A stretch of DNA of 64,000 bases from Hydractinia symbiolongicarpus (GCF_029227915.1 NC_079879.1:9362001-9426000), one strand, 5' to 3'; positions 33,634 through 45,709 are shown, counted from the stretch's first letter. Numbers and translations: made by a program. The notes: a model not told the origin generated them from the letters alone.

Positions 33634-33703
33634 GCCGTGACCAGGATTCGAACCTGGGTTATTGCGGCCACAACGCAATGTACTAACCACTATACGATCA
33701 CGG
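33634..33703 (-). tRNA. tRNA-His(GTG), D1 class
   Basis: G1 deleted; otherwise consensus. Confidence 0.68.
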
Positions 33704-33928
33704 TGATGTGAGATTGTTATCTGTATATGTCTTGTTCAAAGCACTGAGCTGCAATGCGTTGATTAAGAAATGTCTTACGTTATGTTTGAAGTCGATACAC
33801 AACATAATTCGGTGTAATAGAGAAAACAAGCAAAATTAAACCATCAGGAGCTGCTCATCCAAGCGAAGGGGTTCAATTTAATCGATACAGAAATATATGT
33901 TCACTTTCCTATCACTGATTCTTGTAAT

Positions 33929-33999
33929 GCCGTGACCATGATTCGAACCTGGGTTATGGCGGCCACAACGCAATGTACTAACCACTATACGATCACGGC
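33929..33999 (-). tRNA. tRNA-His(GTG), C62A A42C
   Basis: C62A mismatches G52 (B box); A42C mismatches U28. Confidence 0.68.
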
Positions 34000-34218
34000 G
34001 TATGTTAGATTGGATATACATGCCTTGTTCAAAACACTCTGCTGCAAGGCGATGATTAAGAAGTATATTACGTTATGTTTGAAGCTGATACACAACATAA
34101 TTCGGTGATATAAAGAAAGTAACAAAATTAATTCATAGGACTGTTTTCTCTAGCGAACGGAGATATTTTAATCGATACAGAAATATATGTTCACTTTCCT
34201 ATCACTGATTTTTGTAAT

Positions 34219-34289
34219 GCCGTGGCCAGGTTTCGGACCTGGGTTATTGCGGCCACAACGCAATGTACTAACCACTATACGATCACGGC
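34219..34289 (-). pseudogene. tRNA-His(GTG), T-loop mutations
   Basis: T66C mismatches A7; T60A and T55C alter the T loop and B box. Confidence 0.72.
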
Positions 34290-34511
34290 TGATATAAGAT
34301 TGTTAACCATATATGTCTTGTTCAAAACACTCTGCTGCAATGCGATGATTAAGAAGTATGTTTCGTTATGTTTGAAGTCGATACACAACATAATTCGGTT
34401 ATTTAAAAAGAATAAACAAAATGAATGCATGGGACTGTTTTCTCTATCGAACAGAGACAATTTAATCGATACAGAAGTACACGTTAACTTCCTATCACTG
34501 ATTCTACTAAT

Positions 34512-34582
34512 GAAATGACCAGGATTCGAACCTGGGTTATTGCGGCCACAACGCAATGTACTAACCACTATGCGATCACGGC
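34512..34582 (-). pseudogene. tRNA-His(GTG), BA class
   Basis: BA acceptor; T11C mismatches A24. Confidence 0.8.
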
Positions 34583-34800
34583 TTTTGTGAGATTGGCTAT
34601 ATATGCCTTGTTCAAAACACTCTGCTGCAAGGCGATGATTAAGACGTATATTTCGATATGTTTGAAGTCGATACGCAACATAATTCGGTTATTTAAAAAG
34701 AATAACAAAGTGAATGCATAGGACTGTTTTCTCTATGGAACGGAGACAATTTAATCGATACAGAAGTGCACGTTAACTTCCTATCACTGATTCTACTAAT

Positions 34801-34871
34801 GAAATGACCAGAATTCGAACCTGGGTTATTGCGGCCACAACGCAATGTACTAACCACTATGCGATCACGGC
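34801..34871 (-). pseudogene. tRNA-His(GTG), BA class
   Basis: BA acceptor; C61T, T11C. Confidence 0.78.
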
Positions 34872-35091
34872 TTATGTGAGATTGGCTATATATGCGTTGT
34901 TCAAAAGACTCTGCTGCAAGGCGATGATTAAGACGTATATTACGTTATGTTTGAAGCCGATACACAACATAATTCGGTGATATGAAGAAAATAAACAAAG
35001 TGAATTCATAGGACTGTTTTGTCTAGCGAACAGAGACATTTTAATCGATACAGAAATATATGTTCACTTTCCTATCACTGATTCTTGTAAT

Positions 35092-35162
35092 GCCGTGACC
35101 AGGATTCGAACCTGGGTTATTGCGGCCACAACGCAATGTACTAACCACTATACGATCACGGC
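35092..35162 (-). tRNA. tRNA-His: tRNA-His(GTG)
   Basis: Consensus at all 71 positions. Confidence 0.92.
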
Positions 35163-35384
35163 TGATATAAGTTTGTTAACTATATATGTCTTGTTCAAAA
35201 CACTCTGCTGCAATGCGATGATTAAGAAGTATATTTCGTTATGTTTGAAGTCGATACACAACATAATTCGGTTATTTAAAAAGAATAAACAAAATCAATG
35301 CATGGGACTGTTTTCTCTATCGAACGGAGACAATTTAATCGATACAGAAGTACACGTTAACTTCCTATCACTGATTCTACTAAT

Positions 35385-35455
35385 GAAATGACCAGGATTC
35401 GAACCTGGGTTATTGCGGCCACAACGCAATGTACTAACCACTATACGATCACGGC
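35385..35455 (-). pseudogene. tRNA-His(GTG), BA class
   Basis: BA acceptor; no other change. Confidence 0.8.
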
Positions 35456-35678
35456 TGATATAAGTTTGTTAACTATATATGTCTTGTTGAAAACACTCTG
35501 CTGCAATGCGATGATTAAGAAGTATATTTCGTTATGTTTGAAGTCGATACACAACATAATTCGGTTATTTTAAAAGAAAAAACAAAATGAATGCATAGGA
35601 CTGTTTTCTCTGGCGAACAGAGATATTTTAATCGATACAGAAATATAGGTTCACTTTCCTATCACTGATTCTTGTAAT

Positions 35679-35748
35679 GCCGTGACCAGGATTCGAACCT
35701 GGGTTATTGCGGCCACAACGCAATGTACTAAACACTATACGATCACGG
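35679..35748 (-). tRNA. tRNA-His(GTG), D1 class
   Basis: G1 deleted; G19T in the A box. Confidence 0.63.
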
Positions 35749-35973
35749 TGATGTGAGATTGTTATCTGTATATGTCTTGTTCAAAGCAATGAGCTGCAAT
35801 GCGTTGATTAAGAAATGTATTACGTTATGTTTGAAGTCGATACACAACATAATTCGGTGTAATAGAGAAAACAAGCAAAATTAAACCATCAGGAGCTGCT
35901 CATCCAAGCGAACGGGTTCAATTTAATCGATACAGAAATATATGTTCACTTTTCTATCACTGATTCTTGTAAT

Positions 35974-36044
35974 GCCGTGACCATGATTCGAACCTGGGTT
36001 ATGGCGGCCACAACGCAATGTACTAACCATTATACGATCACGGC
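35974..36044 (-). tRNA. tRNA-His(GTG), C62A A42C
   Basis: C62A and A42C mismatches; G15A. Confidence 0.67.
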
Positions 36045-36263
36045 TTATGTTAGATTGGATATACATGCCTTGTTCAAAACACTCTGCTGCAAGGCGATGA
36101 TTAAGAAGTATATTACGTTATGTTTGAAGCCGATACACAACATAATTCGGTGATATAAAGAAAGTAACAAAATTAATTCATAGGACTGTTTTCTCTAGCG
36201 AACGGAGATATTTTAATCGATACAGAAATATATGTTCACTTTCCTATCACTGATTTTTGTAAT

Positions 36264-36334
36264 GCCGTGGCCAGGTTTCGGACCTGGGTTATTGCGGCCA
36301 CAACGCAATGTACTAACCACTATACGATCACGGC
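36264..36334 (-). pseudogene. tRNA-His(GTG), T-loop mutations
   Basis: T66C, T60A, T55C, as at 34219. Confidence 0.72.
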
Positions 36335-36556
36335 TGATATAAGATTGTTAACCATATATGTCTTGTTCAAAACACTCTGCTGCAATGCGATGATTAAGAA
36401 GTATGTTTCGTTATGTTTGAAGTCGATACACAACATGATTCGGTTATTTAAAAAGAATAAACAAAATGAATGCATAGGACTGTTTTCTCTATGGAACGGA
36501 GACAATTTAATCGATACAGAAGTACACGTTAACTTCCTATCACAGATTCTTCTAAT

Positions 36557-36627
36557 GAAATGACCAGAACTCGAACCTGGGTTAATGCGGCCACAACGCA
36601 ACATACTAACCACTATACGATCACGGC
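36557..36627 (-). pseudogene. tRNA-His(GTG), BA class
   Basis: BA acceptor; C61T, A59G, A43T (U27xU43), A26G, C25T. Confidence 0.78.
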
Positions 36628-36850
36628 TCATATGAGATTGTTAACCATATATGTCTTGTTCAAAACACTCTGCTGCAATGCGATGATTAAGAAGTATATT
36701 TCGTTATGTTTGAAGTCGATACACAACATAATTCGGTTATTTAAAAAGAATAAACAAAATGAATTCATAGGACTGTTTTGTCTAGCGAACAGAGACATTT
36801 TAATCGATACAGAAATATATGTTCACTTCGCTATCACTGACTCTTGTAAT

Positions 36851-36921
36851 GCCGTGACCAGGATTCGAACCTGGGTTATTGCGGCCACAACGCAATGTAC
36901 TAACCACTATACGATCACGGC
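36851..36921 (-). tRNA. tRNA-His: tRNA-His(GTG)
   Basis: Consensus at all 71 positions. Confidence 0.92.
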
Positions 36922-37143
36922 TGATATAAGATTGTTAACCATATATGTCTTGTTCAAAACACTCTGCTGCAATGCGATGATTAAGAAGTATATTTCGTTA
37001 TGTTTGAAGTCGATACACAACATAATTCGGTTATTTAAAAAGAATAAACAAAATGAATGCATAGGACTGTTTTCTCTATGGAACGGAGACAATTTAATCG
37101 ATACAGAAGAACACGTTAACTTCCTGTCACAGATTCTTCTAAT

Positions 37144-37214
37144 GAAATGACCAGGACTCGAACCTGGGTTATTGCGGTCACAACGCAATGTACTAACCAT
37201 TATACGATCACGGC
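37144..37214 (-). pseudogene. tRNA-His(GTG), BA class
   Basis: BA acceptor; A59G, G37A, G15A. Confidence 0.78.
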
Positions 37215-37439
37215 TGATGTGAGATTGTTATCTATATATGTCTTGTTCAAAACACTGTGCTGCAATGCGTTGATTAAGAACTGTATTACGTTATGTTTGA
37301 AGTCGATACACAACATAATTCGGTGTAATAGAGAAAACAAGCAAAATTAAAGCATCAGGAACTGCTCATCCAAGCGAACGGGGTCAATTTAATCGATACA
37401 GAAATATATGTTCACTTTCCTATCACTGATTCTTGTAAT

Positions 37440-37509
37440 GCCGTGACCAGGATTCGAACCTGGGTTATGGCGGCCACAACGCAATGTACTAACCACTATA
37501 CGATCACGG
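37440..37509 (-). tRNA. tRNA-His(GTG), D1 class
   Basis: G1 deleted; A42C mismatch. Confidence 0.63.
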
Positions 37510-37734
37510 TGATGTGAGATTGTTATCTGTATATGTCTTGTTCAAAGCACTGAGCTGCAATGCGTTGATTAAGAAATGTATTACGTTATGTTTAAAGTCG
37601 ATACACAACATAATTCGGTGTAATAGAGAAAACAAGCAAAATTAAAGCATCAGGAGCTGTTCATCCAAGTGAACGGGGTCAATTTAATCGATACAGAAAT
37701 ATATGTTCACTTTCCTATCACTGATTCTTGTAAT

Positions 37735-37805
37735 GCCGTGACCAGGATTCGAACCTGGGTTATTGCGGCCACAACGCAATGTACTAACCACTATACGATC
37801 ACGGC
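37735..37805 (-). tRNA. tRNA-His: tRNA-His(GTG)
   Basis: Consensus at all 71 positions. The 5' flank starts GTATG. Confidence 0.92.
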
Positions 37806-38024
37806 GTATGTTAGATTGGATATACATGCCTTGTTCAAAACACTCTGCTGCAAGGCGATGATTAAGAAGTATATTACGTTATGTTTGAAGCTGATACACA
37901 ACATAATTCGGTGATATAAAGAAAGTAACAAAATTAATTCATAGGACTGTTTTCTCTAGCGAACGGAGATATTTTAATCGATACAGAAATATATGTTCAC
38001 TTTCCTATCACTGATTTTTGTAAT

Positions 38025-38095
38025 GCCGTGGCCAGGTTTCGGACCTGGGTTATTGCGGCCACAACGCAATGTACTAACCACTATACGATCACGGC
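38025..38095 (-). pseudogene. tRNA-His(GTG), T-loop mutations
   Basis: T66C, T60A, T55C, as at 34219. Confidence 0.72.
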
Positions 38096-38317
38096 TGATA
38101 TAAGATTGTTAACCATATATGTCTTGTTCAAAACACTCTGCTGCAATGCGATGATTAAGAAGTATGTTTCGTTATGTTTGAAGTCGATACACAACATAAT
38201 TCGGTTATTTAAAAAGAATAAACAAAATGAATGCATGGGACTGTTTTCTCTATCGAACAGAGACAATTTAATCGATACAGAAGTACACGTTAACTTCCTA
38301 TCACTGATTCTACTAAT

Positions 38318-38388
38318 GAAATGACCAGGATTCGAACCTGGGTTATTGCTGCCACAACGCAACATACTAACCACTATACGATCACGGC
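38318..38388 (-). pseudogene. tRNA-His(GTG), BA class
   Basis: BA acceptor; C39A mismatch, A26G, C25T. Confidence 0.78.
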
Positions 38389-38611
38389 TCATATGAGATT
38401 GTTAACCATATATGTCTTGTTCAAAACACTCTGCTGCAATGCGATGATTAAGAAGTATATTTCGTTATGTTTGAAGTCGATACACAACATAATTCGGTTA
38501 TTTAAAAAGAATAAACAAAATGAATTCATAGGACTGTTTTGTCTAGCGAACAGAGATATTTTAATCGATACAGAAATATATGTTCACTTCGCTATCACTG
38601 ACTCTTGTAAT

Positions 38612-38682
38612 GCCGTGACCAGGATTCGAACCTGGGTTATTGCGGCCACAACGCAATGTACTAACCACTATACGATCACGGC
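38612..38682 (-). tRNA. tRNA-His: tRNA-His(GTG)
   Basis: Consensus at all 71 positions. Confidence 0.92.
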
Positions 38683-38904
38683 TGATATAAGATTGTTAAC
38701 CATATATGTCTTGTTTAAAACACTCTGCTGCAATGCGATGATTAAGAAGTATATTTCGTTATGTTTGAAGTCGATACACAACATAATTCGGTTATTTAAA
38801 AAGAATAAACAAAATGAATGCATAGGACTGTTTTCTCTATGGAACGGAGACAATTTAATCGATACAGAAGAACACGTTAACTTCCTGTCACAGATTCTTC
38901 TAAT

Positions 38905-38975
38905 GAAATGACCAGGACTCGAACCTGGGTTATTGCGGTCACAACGCAATGTACTAACCATTATACGATCACGGC
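38905..38975 (-). pseudogene. tRNA-His(GTG), BA class
   Basis: BA acceptor; A59G, G37A, G15A. Confidence 0.78.
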
Positions 38976-39200
38976 TGATGTGAGATTGTTATCTATATAT
39001 GTCTTGTTCAAAACACTGTGCTGCAATGCGTTGATTAAGAACTGTATTACGTTATGTTTGAAGTCGATACACAACATAATTCGGTGTAATAGAGAAAACA
39101 AGCAAAATTAAAGCATCAGGAACTGCTCATCCAAGCGAACGGGGTCAATTTAATCGATACAGAAATATATGTTCACTTTCCTATCACTGATTCTTGTAAT

Positions 39201-39270
39201 GCCGTGACCAGGATTCGAACCTGGGTTATGGCGGCCACAACGCAATGTACTAACCACTATACGATCACGG
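39201..39270 (-). tRNA. tRNA-His(GTG), D1 class
   Basis: G1 deleted; A42C mismatch. Confidence 0.63.
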
Positions 39271-39495
39271 TGATGTGAGATTGTTATCTGTATATGTCTT
39301 GTTCAAAGCACTGAGCTGCAATGCGTTGATTAAGAAATGTATTACGTTATGTTTAAAGTCGATACACAACATAATTCGGTGTAATAGAGAAAACAAGCAA
39401 AATTAAAGCATCAGGAGCTGTTCATCCAAGTGAACGGGGTCAATTTAATCGATACAGAAATATATGTTCACTTTCCTATCACTGATTCTTGTAAT

Positions 39496-39566
39496 GCCGT
39501 GACCAGGATTCGAACCTGGGTTATTGCGGCCACAACGCAATGTACTAACCACTATACGATCACGGC
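39496..39566 (-). tRNA. tRNA-His: tRNA-His(GTG)
   Basis: Consensus at all 71 positions. Confidence 0.92.
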
Positions 39567-39788
39567 TGATATAAGATTGTTTACCATATATGTCTTGTTC
39601 AAAACACTCTGCTGCAATGCGATGATTAAGAAGTATATTTCGTTATGTTTGAAGTCGATACGCAACATAATTCGGTTATTTAAAAAGAATAAACAAAATG
39701 AATGCATAGGACTCTTTTCTCTATGGAACGGAGACAATTTAATCGATACAGAAGTACACGTTAACTTCCTATCAAAGATTCTTCTAAT

Positions 39789-39859
39789 AAAATGACCAGG
39801 ACTCGAACCTGGGTTATTGCGGCCACAACGCAACGTACCAACCACTATACGATCACGGT
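39789..39859 (-). pseudogene. tRNA-His(GTG), BA class, A1-T72
   Basis: BA acceptor with C72T and G1A, so the terminal pair is A-U; A59G, A26G, A21G. Confidence 0.78.
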
Positions 39860-40082
39860 TCATATGAGATTGTTAACCATATATGTCTTGTTCAAAACAC
39901 TCTGCTGCAATGCGATGATTAAGAAGTAAATTTCGTTATGTCTGAAGTCGATACACAACATCATTCGGTTATATAAAGAAAATAAACAAAATAAATGCAT
40001 AGGACTGTTTTCTCTTGCGAACGGAGACAATTTAATTGATACAGAAGTACATGTTCACTATCCTATCACTGACTCTTGTAAT

Positions 40083-40153
40083 GCCGTGACAAGGATTCGA
40101 ACATGGGTTTTTGCGGCCACAACGCAATGTACAAATCACTATACGACCACGGC
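40083..40153 (-). pseudogene. tRNA-His(GTG), diverged set
   Basis: G64T, G52T (mismatch with C62), T44A, A21T, G19A and A7G. First member of the set also at 47166, 48046, 49513 and 51857. Confidence 0.72.
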
Positions 40154-40378
40154 TAATGTGAGATTGTTATCTGTATATGTCTTGTTCAAAGCACTGAGCT
40201 GCAATGCGTTGATTAAGAAATGTATTACGTTATGTTTGAAGTCGATACACAACATAAATCGGTGTAATAGAGAAAACAAGCAAAATTAAAGCATCAGGAG
40301 CAGTTCATCCAAGCGAACGGGGTCAATTTAATTGATACAGAAATATATGTTCACTTTCCTATCACTGATTCTTGTAAT

Positions 40379-40449
40379 GCCGTGACCAGGATTCGAACCT
40401 GGGTTATTGCGGCCACAACGCAATGTACTAACCACTATACGATCACGGC
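40379..40449 (-). tRNA. tRNA-His: tRNA-His(GTG)
   Basis: Consensus at all 71 positions. Confidence 0.92.
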
Positions 40450-40668
40450 TTATGTGAGATTGACTATACATGCCTTGTTCAAAACACTCAGCTGCAAGGC
40501 GATGATTAAGAAGTATATTTCGTTATGTTTGAAGTCGATACACAACATAATTCGGTTATTTAAAAAGAATAAACAAAATGAATGCATGGGACTGTTTTCT
40601 CTATCGAACGGAGACAATTTAATCGATACAGAAGTACACGTTAACTTCCTATCACTGATTCTACTAAT

Positions 40669-40739
40669 GAAATGACCAGGATTCGAACCTGGGTTATTGC
40701 GGCCACAACGCAATGTACTAACCACTATGCGATCACGGC
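40669..40739 (-). pseudogene. tRNA-His(GTG), BA class
   Basis: BA acceptor; T11C. Confidence 0.8.
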
Positions 40740-40958
40740 TTATGTGAGATTGGCTATATATGCCTTGTTCAAAACACTCTGCTGCAAGGCGATGATTAAA
40801 CGTATATTACGTTATGTTTGAAGCCGATACACAACATAATTCGGTGATATAAAGAAAATAAACAAAGTGAATTCATAGGACTGTTTTGTCTAGCGAACAG
40901 AGACATTTTAATCGATACAGAAATATATGTTCACTTTCCTATCACTGATTCTTGTAAT

Positions 40959-41029
40959 GCCGTGACCAGGATTCGAACCTGGGTTATTGCGGCCACAACG
41001 CAATGTACTAACCACTATACGATCACGGC
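40959..41029 (-). tRNA. tRNA-His: tRNA-His(GTG)
   Basis: Consensus at all 71 positions. Confidence 0.92.
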
Positions 41030-41252
41030 TGATATAAGTTTGTTAACTATATATGTCTTGTTCAAAACACTCTGCTGCAATGCGATGATTAAGAAGTACA
41101 TTTCGTTATGTTTGAAGTCGATACACAACATAATTCGGTTATTTAAAAAGAAAAAACAAAATGAATGCATAGGACTGTTTTCTCTGGCGAACGGAGATAT
41201 TTTAATCGATACAGAAATATAGGTTCACTTTCCTTTCACTGATTCTTGTAAT

Positions 41253-41322
41253 GCCGTGACCAGGATTCGAACCTGGGTTATTGCGGCCACAACGCAATGT
41301 ACTAACCACTATACGATCACGG
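41253..41322 (-). tRNA. tRNA-His(GTG), D1 class
   Basis: G1 deleted; otherwise consensus. Confidence 0.68.
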
Positions 41323-41547
41323 TGATGTGAGATTGTTATCTGTATATGTCTTGTTCAAAGCACTGAGCTGCAATGCGTTGATTAAGAAATGTATTACGTT
41401 ATGTTTGAAGTCGATACACAACATAATTCGGTGTAATAGAGAAAACAAGCAAAATTAAAGCATCAGGAGCTGCTCATCCAAGCGAACGGGGTCAATTTAA
41501 TCGATACAGAAATATATCTTCATTTTCCTATCACTGATTCTTGTAAT

Positions 41548-41618
41548 GCCGTGACTAGGATTCGAACCTGGGTTATTGCGGCCACAACGCAATGTACTAA
41601 CCACTATACAATCACGGC
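41548..41618 (-). tRNA. tRNA-His: tRNA-His(GTG), G64A C9T
   Basis: G64A mismatches C50; C9T. Confidence 0.72.
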
Positions 41619-41837
41619 TTATGTGAGATTGACTATACATGCCTTGTTCAAAACACTCTGCTGCAAGGCGATGATTAAGAAGTATATTACGTTATGTTTG
41701 AACCCGATACACAACATAATTCGGTGATATAAAGAAAATAACAAAATGAATTCATAGGACTGTTTTCTCTAGCGAACGGAGATATTATAATCGATACAGA
41801 AATATATGTTCACTTTCCTATCACTGATTCTTGTAAT

Positions 41838-41908
41838 GCCGTGACCAGGATTCGAACCTGGGTTATTGCGGCCACAACGCAATGTACTAACCATTATACG
41901 ATCACGGC
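41838..41908 (-). tRNA. tRNA-His: tRNA-His(GTG), G15A
   Basis: Only G15A; unusual with a sound acceptor. Confidence 0.84.
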
Positions 41909-42130
41909 TGATATAAGATTGTTAACCATATATGTCTTGTTCAAAACACTCTGCTGCAATGCGATGATTAAGAAGTATATTTCGTTATGTTTGAAGTCGA
42001 TACACAACATAATTCGGTTATTTAAAAAGAATAAACAAAATGAATGCATGGGACTGTTTTCTCTATCGAACGGAGACAATTTAATCGATACAGAAGTACA
42101 CGTTAACTTCCTATCACTGATTCTACTAAT

Positions 42131-42201
42131 GAAATGACCAGGATTCGAACCTGGGTTATTGCGGCCACAACGCAATGTACTAACCACTATGCGATCACGG
42201 C
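42131..42201 (-). pseudogene. tRNA-His(GTG), BA class
   Basis: BA acceptor; T11C. Confidence 0.8.
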
Positions 42202-42420
42202 TTATGTGAGATTGGCTATATATGCCTTGTTCAAAACACTCTGCTGCAAGGCGATGATTAAACGTATATTACGTTATGTTTGAAGCCGATACACAACATA
42301 ATTTGGTGATATAAAGAAAATAAACAAAGTGAATTCATAGGACTGTTTTGTCTAGCGAACAGAGACATTTTAATCGATACAGAAATATATGTTCACTTTC
42401 CTATCACTGATTCTTGTAAT

Positions 42421-42491
42421 GCCGTGACCAGGATTCGAACCTGGGTTATTGCGGCCACAACGCAATGTACTAACCACTATACGATCACGGC
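42421..42491 (-). tRNA. tRNA-His: tRNA-His(GTG)
   Basis: Consensus at all 71 positions. Confidence 0.92.
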
Positions 42492-42714
42492 TGATATAAG
42501 TTTGTTAACTATATATGTCTTGTTCAAAACACTCTGCTGCAATGCGATGATTAAGAGGTATATTTCGTTATGTTTGAAGTCGATACACAACATAATTCGG
42601 TTATTTAAAAAGAAAAAACAAAATGAATGCATAGGACTGTTTTCTCTGGCGAACGGAGATATTTTAATCGATACAGAAATATAGGTTCACTTTCCTATCA
42701 CTGATTCTTGTAAT

Positions 42715-42784
42715 GCCGTGACCAGGATTCGAACCTGGGTTATTGCGGCCACAACGCAATGTACTAACCACTATACGATCACGG
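42715..42784 (-). tRNA. tRNA-His(GTG), D1 class
   Basis: G1 deleted; otherwise consensus. Confidence 0.68.
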
Positions 42785-43009
42785 TGATGTGAGATTGTTA
42801 TCTGTATATGTCTTGTTCAAAGCACTGAGCTGCAATGCGTTGATTAAGAAATGTATTACGTTATGTTTGAAGTCGATACACAACATAATTCGGTGTAATA
42901 GAGAAAACAAGCAAAATTAAAGCATCAGGAGCTGCTCATCCAAGCGAACGGGGTCAAATTAATCGATACAGAAATATATGTTCATTTTCCTATCACTGAT
43001 TCTTGTAAT

Positions 43010-43080
43010 GCCGTGACCAGGATTCGAACCTGGGTTATGGCGGCCACAACGCAATGTACTAACCACTATACGATCACGGC
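43010..43080 (-). tRNA. tRNA-His: tRNA-His(GTG), A42C
   Basis: Only A42C. Confidence 0.75.
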
Positions 43081-43299
43081 TTATGTTAGATTGGATATAC
43101 ATGCCTTGTTCAAAACAGTCTGCTGCAAGGCGATGATTAAGAAGTATATTACGTTATGTTTGAAGCCGATACACAACATAATTCGGTGATATAAAGAAAG
43201 TAACAAAATTAATTCATAGGACTGTTTTCTCTAGAGAACGGAGATATTTTAATCGATACAGAAATATATGTTCACTTTCCTATCACTGATTCTTGTAAT

Positions 43300-43370
43300 G
43301 CCGTGACCAGGATTCGAACCTGGCTTATTGCGGCCACAACGCAATGTACTAACCACTATACGATCACGGC
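43300..43370 (-). tRNA. tRNA-His: tRNA-His(GTG), C48G
   Basis: Only C48G. Confidence 0.8.
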
Positions 43371-43592
43371 TGATATAAGATTGTTAACCATATATGTCTT
43401 GTTCAAAACACTCTGCTGCAATGCGATGATTAAGAAGTATATTTCGTTATGTTTGAAGTCAATACACAACATAATTCGGTTATTTAAAAAGAATAAACAA
43501 AATGAATGCATGGGACTGTTTTCTCTATCGAACGGAGACAATTTAATCGATACAGAAGTACACGTTAACTTCCTATCACTGATTCTACTAAT

Positions 43593-43663
43593 GAAATGAC
43601 CAGGATTCGAACCTGGGTTATTGCGGCCACAACGCAATGTACTAACCACTATGCGATCACGGC
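43593..43663 (-). pseudogene. tRNA-His(GTG), BA class
   Basis: BA acceptor; T11C. Confidence 0.8.
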
Positions 43664-43883
43664 TTATGTGAGATTGGCTATATATGCCTTGTTCAAAGCA
43701 CTCTGCTGCAAGGCGATGATTAAGACGTATATTACGTTATGTGTGAAGCCGATACACAACATAATTCGGTGATATAAAGAAAATAAACAAAGTGAATTCA
43801 TAGGACTGTTTTGTCTAGCGAACAGAGACATTTTAATCGATACAGAAATATCTGTTCACTTTCCTATCCCTGATTCTTGTAAT

Positions 43884-43954
43884 GCCGTGACCAGGATTCG
43901 AACCTGGGTTATTGCGGCCACAACGCAATGTACTAACCACTATACGATCACGGG
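43884..43954 (-). tRNA. tRNA-His(GTG), G1C
   Basis: G1C mismatches C72 next to the His-specific G-1 addition site. Confidence 0.7.
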
Positions 43955-44177
43955 TGATATAAGTTTGCTAACTTTATATGTCTTGTTCAAAACACTCAGC
44001 TGCAATGCGATTTTTAAGAAGTATATTTCGTTATGTTTGAAGTCGATACACAACATAATTCAGTTATTTAAAAAGAAAAAACAAAATGAATGCATAGGAC
44101 TGTTTTCTCTGGCGAACGGAGATATTTTAATCGATACAGAAATATATGTTCACTTTCCTATCACTGATTCTTGTAAT

Positions 44178-44248
44178 GCCGTGACCAGGATTCGAACCTT
44201 GGTTTTGGCGGCCACAACGCAATGTACTAACCACTATACGATCACAGC
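44178..44248 (-). pseudogene. tRNA-His(GTG), several changes
   Basis: C50A and A42C mismatches; T44A; C3T (wobble with G70). Confidence 0.7.
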
Positions 44249-44467
44249 TTATGTTAGATTGGATATACATGCCTTGTTTAAAACACTCTGCTGCAAGGCG
44301 ATGATTAAGAAGTATATTACGTTATGTTTGAAGCCGATACACAACATAATTCGGTGATATAAAGAAAGTAACAAAATTAATTCATAGGACTGTTTTCTCT
44401 AGAGAACGGAGATATTTTAATCGATACAGAAATATATGTTCACTTTCCTATCACTGATTCTTGTAAT

Positions 44468-44538
44468 GCCGTGACCAGGATTCGAACCTGGGTTATTGCG
44501 GCCACAACGCAATGTACTAACCACTATACGATCACGGC
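44468..44538 (-). tRNA. tRNA-His: tRNA-His(GTG)
   Basis: Consensus at all 71 positions. Confidence 0.92.
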
Positions 44539-44760
44539 TGATATAAGATTGTTAACCATATATGTCTTGTTCAAAACACTCTGCTGCAATGCGATGTTTA
44601 AGAAGTATATTTCGTTTTGTTTGAAGTCAATACACAACATAATTCGGTTATTTAAAAAGAATAAACAAAATGAATGCATGGGACTGTTTTCTCTATCGAA
44701 CGGAGACTATTTAATCGATACAGAAGTACACGTTAACTTCCCATCACTGATTCTACTAAT

Positions 44761-44831
44761 GAAATGACCAGGATTCGAACCTGGGTTATTGCGGCCACAA
44801 CGCAATGTACTAACCACTATGCGATCACGGC
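44761..44831 (-). pseudogene. tRNA-His(GTG), BA class
   Basis: BA acceptor; T11C. Confidence 0.8.
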
Positions 44832-45051
44832 TTATGTGAGATTGGCTATATATGCCTTGTTCAAAACACTCTGCTGCAAGGCGATGATTAAGACGTATAT
44901 TACGTTATGTGTGAAGCCGATACACAACATAATTCGGTGATATAAAGAAAATAAACAAAGTGAATTCATAGGACTGTTTTGTCTAGCGAACAGAGACATT
45001 TTAATCGATACAGAAATATATGTTCACTTTCCTATCACTGATTCTTGTAAT

Positions 45052-45122
45052 GCCGTGACCAGGATTCGAACCAGGGTTATTGCGGCCACAACGCAATGTA
45101 CTAACCACTATACGATCACGGC
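45052..45122 (-). tRNA. tRNA-His: tRNA-His(GTG), A51T
   Basis: A51T gives a U51xU63 mismatch in the T stem. Confidence 0.75.
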
Positions 45123-45344
45123 TGATATAAGTTTGTTAACTATATATGTCTTGTTCAAAACACTCTGCTGCAATGCGATAATTAAGAAGTATATTTCGTT
45201 ATGTTTGAAGTCGATACACAACATAATTCGGTTATTTAAAAAGAATAAACAAAATGAATGCATGGGACTGTTTTCTCTATCGAACGGAGACAATTTAATC
45301 GATACAGAAGTACACGTTAACTTCCTATCACTGATTCTACTAAT

Positions 45345-45415
45345 GAAATGACCAGGATTCGAACCTGGGTTATTGCGGCCACAACGCAATGTACTAACCA
45401 CTATACGATCACGGC
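45345..45415 (-). pseudogene. tRNA-His(GTG), BA class
   Basis: BA acceptor; no other change. Confidence 0.8.
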
Positions 45416-45638
45416 TCATATGAGATTGTTAACCATATATGTCTTGTTCAAAACACTCTGCTGCAATGCAATGATTAAGAAGTATATTTCATTATGTTTG
45501 AAGTCGATACACAACATAATTCGGTTATTTAAAAAGAATAAACAAAATGAAATCATAGGACTGTTTTGTCTAGCGAACAGAGACATTTTAATCGATACAG
45601 AAATATATGTTCACTTTGCTATCACTGACTCTTGTAAT

Positions 45639-45709
45639 GCCGTGACCAGGATTCGAACCTGGGTTATTGCGGCCACAACGCAATGTACTAACCACTATAC
45701 GATCACGGC
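45639..45709 (-). tRNA. tRNA-His: tRNA-His(GTG)
   Basis: Consensus at all 71 positions. Confidence 0.92.

Larger units (their letters stand above)
33047..36334 (-). repeat. Five-unit segment duplicated with a 2045-bp shift
   Basis: 33047, 33340, 33634, 33929 and 34219 match 35092, 35385, 35679, 35974 and 36264. The last pair shares the unusual T66C, T60A and T55C changes. Confidence 0.75.
36264..39495 (-). repeat. Five-unit segment duplicated with a 1761-bp shift
   Basis: 36264, 36557, 36851, 37144, 37440 and 37735 correspond to 38025, 38318, 38612, 38905, 39201 and 39496. The match ends after the last tRNA, where the spacers differ (class 3-like versus class 1). Confidence 0.75.
40379..44467 (-). 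repeat. Five-unit higher-order repeat, two full copies and one shortened
   Basis: Blocks begin at 40379, 41838 and 43300. In each, a BA copy with T11C comes second. The D1 unit is present in the first two blocks (41253, 42715) and absent from the third, which is one unit shorter. Confidence 0.7.
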
